A stretch of DNA of 64,000 nucleotides from Bacteroides sp. AN502(2024) (GTDB taxonomy: Bacteria > Bacteroidota > Bacteroidia > Bacteroidales > Bacteroidaceae). Within the stretch, counting starts at the first letter, position 1. The number at the start of each line of letters is the position of its first letter. The stretch is taken from the NCBI RefSeq assembly GCF_041227145.1, contig NZ_JBGFSP010000003.1, forward strand, positions 3,224,001-3,288,000, given 5' to 3'. Below are positions 58,299-64,000 of the stretch, in pieces. The translations under genes were made by a program, and so were the position numbers. The notes beneath the pieces were generated by a model, which was not told where the DNA came from, ran no database searches, and worked only from the letters and a program-made list of their open reading frames with translations.

Positions 58299-59417
58299 AT
58301 GATACTGAAACGAATATCCATATTAAATTATAAGAATCTGGAAGAGGTAGAACTGGAATTCTCTGCTAAGCTGAATTGTTTTTTCGGACTGAACGGAATG
58401 GGAAAGACGAATCTGCTGGATGCTGTGTATTTCTTGTCCTTTTGTAAAAGCTCCGGAAATCCGATTGATTCTCAGAATATTCGTCACGAGCAAGATTTCT
58501 TCGTTATTCAGGGATTCTATGAAGCAGAAGATGGAACTCCTGAAGAGATTTATTGTGGGATGAAACACCGTTCGAAGAAACAATTTAAGCGGAATAAGAA
58601 AGAATATAGTCGTTTTTCGGATCACATCGGTTTCCTGCCTTTGGTGATGGTTTCTCCTGCCGACTCCGGATTGATAGCCGGGGGGAGTGAGGAGCGTCGT
58701 CGGTTTATGGATGTAGTGATTTCGCAGTATGATAAAGAATATCTTGAAGCGCTGATACGGTATAATAAAGCATTGGTGCAGCGTAATACATTGTTGAAAA
58801 GTGAGTTTCCCGTGGAGGAGGAGTTGTTTCTTGTATGGGAGGAGATGATGGCCCAAGCCGGTGAGGTTGTATTCAGGAAGCGTGAATCGTTTATCCGGGA
58901 ATTTATTCCTATTTTCCAATCTTTCTATTCGTTTATTTCACAGGATAAAGAGGTGGTGGGGTTATCTTATGAGTCTCATGCGCGGGATGCTTCTTTGCTG
59001 GAAGTATTGAAGCAAAGCAGGGATCGGGATAAGATGATGGGATTCTCTTTGCGTGGGATTCATAAAGATGAGTTGAATATGTTGTTGGGTGAATTCCCGA
59101 TAAAGAAGGAGGGCTCACAGGGGCAGAACAAGACGTATCTGGTGGCGTTGAAATTAGCACAGTTTGATTTTTTGAAGCGTACCGGCCGGACGGTTCCTTT
59201 GTTATTGTTAGATGATATTTTTGATAAATTGGATGCTTCCCGTGTAGAGCAAATTGTGAAACTGGTGGCTGGAGACAATTTCGGGCAGATATTTATAACG
59301 GATACGAACCGAGGACATCTCGACCGTATTTTACATAAGGTTGGCAGTGATTATAAGATATTTCGTGTAGATGAGGGTATAATTCAAGAAATGGAGGCTG
59401 ATGATGAAGCGCAATGA
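58299..59417 (+). CDS. recF: DNA replication and repair protein RecF
   Basis: The start at 58299 (MILKRISILNYKNL) gives 372 residues, the usual RecF length. The Walker A GLNGMGKTNLLDAV is at about residues 30-43. The ABC signature region is in GSQGQNKTYLVALKLAQ, and Walker B is PLLLLDDIFDKLD. RecF loads RecA at single-strand gaps with RecO and RecR. Its end overlaps the DUF721 start by 17 nt. Confidence 0.96.
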   Translation: MILKRISILNYKNLEEVELEFSAKLNCFFGLNGMGKTNLLDAVYFLSFCKSSGNPIDSQNIRHEQDFFVIQGFYEAEDGTPEEIYCGMKHRSKKQFKRNKKEYSRFSDHIGFLPLVMVSPADSGLIAGGSEERRRFMDVVISQYDKEYLEALIRYNKALVQRNTLLKSEFPVEEELFLVWEEMMAQAGEVVFRKRESFIREFIPIFQSFYSFISQDKEVVGLSYESHARDASLLEVLKQSRDRDKMMGFSLRGIHKDELNMLLGEFPIKKEGSQGQNKTYLVALKLAQFDFLKRTGRTVPLLLLDDIFDKLDASRVEQIVKLVAGDNFGQIFITDTNRGHLDRILHKVGSDYKIFRVDEGIIQEMEADDEAQ

Positions 59418-59691
59418 TGCCGAACCAATAGGAAAACTGATTCAGCAGTTTCTTCGCCAGGAGAGTTTGGAATCTCCACTGAACGAACAGAGACTACTGG
59501 ATGCCTGGCCTCAAGTCTTGGGACCGGCAGCGGCTTATACCAGCAATCTCTATATTCGTAATCAGACCTTATACGTGCATCTGACTTCCGCTGCTCTTCG
59601 TCAGGAACTGATGATGGGGCGTGAGGTTTTGGTACGCACGTTGAATCAGAGAGTCGGAGCTACCGTTATTACAAACATTATTTTTCGTTGA
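59401..59691 (+). CDS. DUF721 (DciA-like) protein
   Basis: This 96-residue protein contains the DUF721 core LLDAWPQVLGPAAAYTSNLYIRNQ, split by family strands, and LTSAALRQELMMGREVLVRTLN. DciA, in the same family, loads the replicative helicase in many bacteria that lack DnaC. Direct overlap with recF fits a replication role. A second ATG at 59404 is equally possible. The 3' end overlaps the convergent PHP gene by 14 nt. Confidence 0.9.
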   Translation: MMKRNDAEPIGKLIQQFLRQESLESPLNEQRLLDAWPQVLGPAAAYTSNLYIRNQTLYVHLTSAALRQELMMGREVLVRTLNQRVGATVITNIIFR

Positions 59692-60469
59692 GGAAAGATA
59701 TTTTGTCGATAACCTTTATGCCTAGTTTCCGAAGTGTTTCGGTTGCGCGGTTGTAATAAAAAGGATGTTCCAAACATTGATTGTTATGAGCGTCTATGCC
59801 GATGATAGCGGTGCAACCTTCATGGGCGGCTATTTCCCAGAAGTTCGGATGAGGAATGGTGGTAGTGCCATGAATATCATTGTACTCTTCATATCCGATA
59901 TTATATTCCAACGGTAAGTTTAACCGTACTGCCGTCCGGCAGATATGTCTGCTGATTAGCTTACAATGGCGATCGAACTCGGGGTAGGAACGCATAAATA
60001 AATCCGGATGGGCAAGGTAGGCGAATAGTCCGCTTTCCATTCCTTCAATAGCACTCTCTTCATAGAGTTCGAGCATATCTACCGAATTTGTACTCCCACC
60101 GAAATAAGGGAACTTCTCATCTGTGTGAAAATAGTGATTTCCGAAGATGATATAGTCCAGCTTATATTCTTTGGTGATTTCTTTTAACCAATGTATATAT
60201 TCAGGAAAGTATTCACATTCCAACCCTATTTTTATACTGATTTGATTTTTATATTTCTCTTGCAGTGAACGGAGACTCTCTATATATTCCGGCAACTCTT
60301 CGGGAAGCATCCGGATGTTGGAGATGTAATCAGTGTGGTATTTCCACGGAGTGTGGTCAGAAAAGCCTAATTCTTGATAGCCGCCTTTGATGGCACTTAA
60401 AACAAATTCTTCGTCACTCCCTGTCGCATGATGGCAGCGGGTGGTGTGGGTGTGATAATTCGTCTTCAT
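59678..60469 (-). CDS. PHP-domain histidinol-phosphatase (HisJ/HisK type)
   Basis: This 263-residue metal-dependent phosphatase opens with NYHTHTTRCHHATGSDEEFV, the first PHP metal motif. GFSDHTPW, GLECEYFPEYIHWLK, FGNHYFH and HPDLFMRSYP follow. The product would be histidinol in histidine synthesis. No other his genes lie near, so another phosphoester is possible. The start lies 56 nt inside the 5-FCL gene. Confidence 0.88.
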   Translation of the reverse strand: MKTNYHTHTTRCHHATGSDEEFVLSAIKGGYQELGFSDHTPWKYHTDYISNIRMLPEELPEYIESLRSLQEKYKNQISIKIGLECEYFPEYIHWLKEITKEYKLDYIIFGNHYFHTDEKFPYFGGSTNSVDMLELYEESAIEGMESGLFAYLAHPDLFMRSYPEFDRHCKLISRHICRTAVRLNLPLEYNIGYEEYNDIHGTTTIPHPNFWEIAAHEGCTAIIGIDAHNNQCLEHPFYYNRATETLRKLGIKVIDKISFLNEK

Positions 60470-61007
60470 TGATTGTTATGATTATATCCATGCGGACGTC
60501 GAATGATTCCGCCGGAACTTCTTCTACTAATTGAAATGGAAAACAGATTCCTGCTTTGTAGGCTGATGGTATGCGAGGCAGGAGGCGGTCGTAATATCCT
60601 TTTCCTCGTCCCAAACGGTTGCCTTTAACATCGAAAGCTACTCCGGGAACGATGATGAAGTCTATGGACGCATAGTCTGTGAATATTTCTCCGGTTGGCT
60701 CTGCTATGCCGTAGATACTATTGATTGACATATCTTCCGGTCCGGTGTACATCCGTAGTTCTAGATCATCGCCTACTACCACAGGAAGTAGAATCCGTTT
60801 TTCGCTACTCCATTTTTGGATAAAGGCATGTGTATCTACTTCGTCATTCAGCGAATGGTATAGTAATACTGTGTTTGCCGCCCTGAAAGCCGGATGGGCT
60901 TCAAGGGCGGTAAGTATGTTAGCTGATTGCTGCTTTCGCATCGTTGAATCCGCATGTTGGGTCTTCAATAATGTTATATGCTTGCGCAGTTCTTTTTTTC
61001 TTTCCAT
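60414..61007 (-). CDS. 5-formyltetrahydrofolate cyclo-ligase
   Basis: The 197-residue enzyme begins MERKKELRKHITLLK, typical of the family. FIIVPGVAFDVKGNRLGRGK and GYYDRLLPRI form the ATP/substrate site. It converts 5-formyl-THF to 5,10-methenyl-THF. The family-like N-terminus supports the ATG at 61007 even though it overlaps ctpA by 89 nt. An internal ATG at 60941 would still overlap by 23 nt. Confidence 0.92.
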   Translation of the reverse strand: MERKKELRKHITLLKTQHADSTMRKQQSANILTALEAHPAFRAANTVLLYHSLNDEVDTHAFIQKWSSEKRILLPVVVGDDLELRMYTGPEDMSINSIYGIAEPTGEIFTDYASIDFIIVPGVAFDVKGNRLGRGKGYYDRLLPRIPSAYKAGICFPFQLVEEVPAESFDVRMDIIITINEDELSHPHHPLPSCDRE

Positions 61008-62670
61008 CTTTTTTATCCTTTGTCACTTCTTCCTCTTCTACCGCTACCGGAGCTTTTGGGAAGGCTTCTCCTTTTTCAAGTATCTCGATACCTTTAATGA
61101 CTGTGGCATCTGTCTTGTTAAAGTATTGGAGGTAAGCTTCCAGTCCAAGCATATTGTAGATGATATTTCCGAAGAGGTTCTTTTCCAATAGTTTGTATGA
61201 TTTTTGAATGAGGATGTTTCTTCTTTTCACTCCTTTGCTGTCGGCAAAACGGACAAACTGTTCTACCAAACCCTGATGGCGAAGATAGTTAAGTAATTCT
61301 TCCTCAGTCTCATATTGTCTTAATTTCTTCCGGTTGTTATCGGTATACTGGAATGTGAACTGGATGTTCAGCCTCCGGTTAATGACTGTTGATAGATAGG
61401 AAGTGACTCCCGTTGTATCCTGCGGTACGAATATATCCGGCATGATTCCACCACCACCATACACAACGCGCCCAAGGCTGGTATTGTAACGTTCATTCTC
61501 ATTCTGCTTGATACTGTCGCGTGAGAAAAATTCTCCATGTTCATAACGGGTGTATAAATCCAGTTCGTAGTTACGGTCTTTTCCACTTTCGTATGGGCGT
61601 TGGATGCAACGTCCGGATGGGGTGTAGTATCGGGCGATTGTCAGGCGGATAGCCGATCCATCACTGAAATCGATAGGCTGTTGCACAAGTCCCTTGCCGA
61701 AAGAACGGCGTCCTATAACTGTCCCCCGGTCGTTATCTTGAATAGCTCCGGTAAAGATTTCACTGGCAGAAGCAGAACCTTCATCAATCAATACAACGAG
61801 CGGCATTTTCTGGCAGCTACCCGTACCGTTCGCAAATTCTTCGGCACGCGGATACTTACGACCTTGGGTATATACGATCAACTTACCTTCAGGTAGGAAT
61901 TCATTTACCATGCGGATAGCAGCTTCCATATATCCTCCGGTATTACCGCGTAAGTCAATGATTAAACCTTTGCATTTTTTATGGTTGAGTTGTGCTAATG
62001 CATTAAGTAATTCTACATGGCTGGTACGTCCGAATTTGCTGACTTTTACGTAACCGATGTCGTCGTTCAACATATAAGCGGCGTCTACGGTATTTTGAGG
62101 AATGTCTCCGCGAGTGATATTGAAATGTAATAAGTCCTTTTCTCCTGTTCGTTTGATTCCTAATTTCACCTGCGACCCTTTCGGACCTTTCAGAGTGCGC
62201 ATTGCTCGTTCGTTGGTTACTTTCTTACCGACAAACAGGCTGTCGTCTACGGTAACAATACGGTCGCCCGCCATTAATCCTATCTTTTCAGAAGGACCTC
62301 CCTGAACAACTGCATTCACATGAATGGTGTCATTCTGTATGGTAAACTGGATACCGATTCCGCTAAAACTACCTTCCAGTTCCGAGTTGATTTCTTCAAG
62401 ATTTTGGGCTGGGATATAAGTTGAATGAGGGTCTAGTTCGGCCAGAATCTGCGGCATGGCTTTTTCCACTAAATCGGCCATGTTTACCGTGTCGACATAT
62501 TGATCATCTACAATACGTAACAATGCGTTTAGCTTGTTGGAGGAGCCGTTGATAATACCTAAACGATTGCCGGCAAAATGTTTGGCATAAAATGTACCGA
62601 TAAGAATCCCTACTACCACGCTGACTGCTATGATGACAGGCGTGAAACGTGAAGAGTTTTTTGTACTCAT
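60919..62670 (-). CDS. ctpA: C-terminal processing peptidase (S41)
   Basis: The 583-residue protein has an N-terminal membrane anchor (VIIAVSVVVGILIGTFYAKH). A PDZ domain (residues 90-170, GIGIQFTIQNDTIHVNAVVQGG) precedes the S41 domain. That domain has GSASASEIFTGAIQDN with the catalytic serine and GRRSFGKGLVQ with the catalytic lysine. It degrades or trims periplasmic proteins from the C-terminus. A basic, charged C-terminal region from about residue 540 extends past the usual family end. Confidence 0.95.
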   Translation of the reverse strand: MSTKNSSRFTPVIIAVSVVVGILIGTFYAKHFAGNRLGIINGSSNKLNALLRIVDDQYVDTVNMADLVEKAMPQILAELDPHSTYIPAQNLEEINSELEGSFSGIGIQFTIQNDTIHVNAVVQGGPSEKIGLMAGDRIVTVDDSLFVGKKVTNERAMRTLKGPKGSQVKLGIKRTGEKDLLHFNITRGDIPQNTVDAAYMLNDDIGYVKVSKFGRTSHVELLNALAQLNHKKCKGLIIDLRGNTGGYMEAAIRMVNEFLPEGKLIVYTQGRKYPRAEEFANGTGSCQKMPLVVLIDEGSASASEIFTGAIQDNDRGTVIGRRSFGKGLVQQPIDFSDGSAIRLTIARYYTPSGRCIQRPYESGKDRNYELDLYTRYEHGEFFSRDSIKQNENERYNTSLGRVVYGGGGIMPDIFVPQDTTGVTSYLSTVINRRLNIQFTFQYTDNNRKKLRQYETEEELLNYLRHQGLVEQFVRFADSKGVKRRNILIQKSYKLLEKNLFGNIIYNMLGLEAYLQYFNKTDATVIKGIEILEKGEAFPKAPVAVEEEEVTKDKKDGKKKRTAQAYNIIEDPTCGFNDAKAAIS

Positions 62671-62699
62671 GTTTGGTCTTTTTTTTAACGTTCGTCTTC

Positions 62700-63149
62700 T
62701 TATTTATTGGGAGAGGAATGGTCATCTAATTCTGTATAGATAACTTCGATTCCCGCCCTTTTTAATAACTCTATTCCATCTTCCAGGCGGTAATGTTCGG
62801 AATAAACTACCCGTTTGATTCCTGCCTGTATGATTAACTTTGCACATTCGATGCAAGGAGAGGCGGTGACGTACATAGTAGCACCGTCGCTACTGTTGTT
62901 TGAACGCGCTATCTTAGTAATGGCATTGGCTTCCGCATGCAGAACGTATGGTTTTGTCAGGTTGTTTTCATCTTCACATACATTCTCGAATCCGGAAGGT
63001 GTTCCGTTATATCCGTCGGAGATAATCATTTTATCCTTAACAATTAAAGCTCCTACTTTTCGGCGTTGGCAATAGGAATTTTCAGCCCATATACTGGCCA
63101 TGCGTATATAACGTTTGTCAAGTTCTGATTGTTTTTTTTTAGTGTCCAT
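62700..63149 (-). CDS. dCMP deaminase / ComEB-like cytidine deaminase
   Basis: This 149-residue zinc enzyme shows HAEANAITKIAR (zinc His and proton-shuttling Glu) and SPCIECAKLIIQAG (zinc cysteines). MASIWAENSYCQRRKVGALIVKD is the dCMP-deaminase N-terminus. It supplies dUMP for dTMP synthesis. It lies 29 bp upstream of ctpA on the same strand. Confidence 0.94.
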   Translation of the reverse strand: MDTKKKQSELDKRYIRMASIWAENSYCQRRKVGALIVKDKMIISDGYNGTPSGFENVCEDENNLTKPYVLHAEANAITKIARSNNSSDGATMYVTASPCIECAKLIIQAGIKRVVYSEHYRLEDGIELLKRAGIEVIYTELDDHSSPNK

Positions 63150-63157
63150 GTTGTTTA

Positions 63158-63679
63158 TTATTTATTGTTGACTGCTCGGAAAACCATGCGGAAAGTTTGT
63201 TTACTGGATGCCGGTTTGTATAAAAGGTATAAGTTGTTACTGTCTCCTTCGTAAGATGTGGCGGCATTAAGTCCTTCTATAAAACTTTTGGCGAGTTTGT
63301 CGTTGCCATAACTACCGGCAGTGGCAACTGTCGTTTTAAAATTGTTGTTCTTGGCGTTAGCACTCCATTTCCCTTCAAAAGTACCGGTTGCAATTACACT
63401 TCCTTTTATATTTCCGTTAATAACATCTCCCTCCACTGTACCATCAAATACGATGTTGTATGTACCGTTCTTATTAAGCTCTTTAATACTTGCTTTTTCT
63501 TGTTCTTTATTCTCCCAAAAGCCAAACATCTCATGACCTCCATCTATTGTGATATAATTTAGTTTCCAGGTTTTTCCTGTAAAGATAGCAGCTACATCAT
63601 CCGAATCATTACACCCTGAAAATAAAGGAAATAATAAAAGCAATCCTACTAATTGAAATATACTTCTTTTCATATTCAA
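63158..63679 (-). CDS. DUF4847 lipocalin-like lipoprotein
   Basis: This 173-residue lipoprotein has lipobox FSGC near residue 23. A small beta-barrel follows with TGKTWKLNYITIDGG, NGTYNIVFDGTVEGDVINGN and NLYLLYKPASSKQTFRMVFR, as in DUF4847. Function unknown. The dCMP deaminase gene starts 8 bp after its stop, so they share a transcript. Confidence 0.85.
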   Translation of the reverse strand: MNMKRSIFQLVGLLLLFPLFSGCNDSDDVAAIFTGKTWKLNYITIDGGHEMFGFWENKEQEKASIKELNKNGTYNIVFDGTVEGDVINGNIKGSVIATGTFEGKWSANAKNNNFKTTVATAGSYGNDKLAKSFIEGLNAATSYEGDSNNLYLLYKPASSKQTFRMVFRAVNNK

Positions 63680-63690
63680 TATCTAATAAC

Positions 63691-64000
63691 TTAATTCTTA
63701 TTTTTTATTCCATTTCTGATTAGCAAAGCATCAATGCTCGGTTCCTGTCCGCGGAAACGTTTATAAAGTACCATCGGATGTTCCGTTCCTCCTTTCGACA
63801 GAATATGATTGCGGAATGAGTCTGCCACTTCCTGATTGAATATTCCTTTTTGTTTAAATAGCGAAAAAGCGTCAGCATCTAATACTTCCGCCCACTTATA
63901 GCTATAGTATCCGGCGGCATACCCACCGGCAAAAATGTGGGAGAACTGCGTACTCATGCAAGCTTCTTGTACCACCGGCAATATTTGGGCATCCTTCCAG
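63691..64000 (-). CDS. dcp: M3-family dipeptidyl carboxypeptidase, C-terminal part only
   Basis: The frame is open to the right edge, so the catalytic HEFGH part is outside the window. The visible C-terminal 100 residues contain [23 protein letters not shown], a stretch highly conserved in M3 oligopeptidases, and [19 protein letters not shown]. The enzyme would release C-terminal dipeptides. The DUF4847 gene follows its stop after 11 bp. Confidence 0.92.
   Translation of the reverse strand, partial: WKDAQILPVVQEACMSTQFSHIFAGGYAAGYYSYKWAEVLDADAFSLFKQKGIFNQEVADSFRNHILSKGGTEHPMVLYKRFRGQEPSIDALLIRNGIKNKN

Overview
The window comes from a Bacteroides chromosome, very probably B. thetaiotaomicron or a close relative. 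Evidence for this includes the fused lpxC-fabZ gene, SusC/SusD pairs with FecR-type anti-sigma control, Bacteroidales-only domain families (DUF4861, DUF3256, DUF4847, DUF1735, DUF4248, BACON), and promoters of the TTTG-N19-TAnnTTTG type. From memory, the gene order at 33-55 kb matches the mucin O-glycan locus BT4240-BT4250 of B. thetaiotaomicron. FabI and DPP4 near the left end likewise recall BT4188 and BT4193. No database was consulted.

Layout. 0-3 kb is the edge of a pectin-type glycan region (DUF4861, GH28). 3-10 kb holds fabI, a GldB-like lipoprotein, an RsmI-like methylase, an unusual membrane/NUDIX-like protein, lipA and DPP4. 10-11 kb is a GC-rich non-coding island followed by a 98-bp repeat. 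11-20.4 kb is a long minus-strand housekeeping run: purM, prfA, pyrF, HD hydrolase, lpxD, lpxC-fabZ, lpxA, pRiA4b-ORF3-like, miaA. An inverted second copy of the repeat lies beyond it. 21-28 kb holds an SGNH hydrolase with an odd repeat and hairpin upstream, the TPM-lemA pair, and the operon phoH-purC-menG-aroE-hydrolase. 28.4-29.7 kb is a complete IS4-family insertion sequence with a 9-bp target duplication. 29.8-33.1 kb holds a DUF5715-like lipoprotein, truA, a DMT permease and a DUF3256 protein.

33-51 kb is the mucin O-glycoprotein utilisation locus. One unit runs from the anti-sigma factor through SusC, SusD and a DUF1735/CBM32 lipoprotein to an M60 O-glycopeptidase. A second unit with its own apparent promoter holds GH109, YitT, GH2 and an APH-fold sugar kinase. 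In outline, the M60 protein would cut mucin next to O-glycans, SusCD would import glycans or glycopeptides, GH2 and GH109 would remove Gal and alpha-GalNAc, and the kinase would phosphorylate a released amino sugar. The ECF sigma gene lies divergently 3.7 kb away. The gap is filled by an accessory module (DUF4248, HU-like protein, 35-residue smalltalk peptide, peptidoglycan amidase), an Rpn-type nuclease, and a 169-bp near-identical copy of the 3' end of the GH109 gene. A second, signal-less GH109 paralogue follows.

56.6-64 kb is core genome: tRNA-Tyr and tRNA-Gly, ribH, a TPR membrane protein, recF, DUF721, and a compact overlapping set (ctpA, 5-FCL, PHP phosphatase), then dCMP deaminase, DUF4847 and the end of an M3 peptidase.
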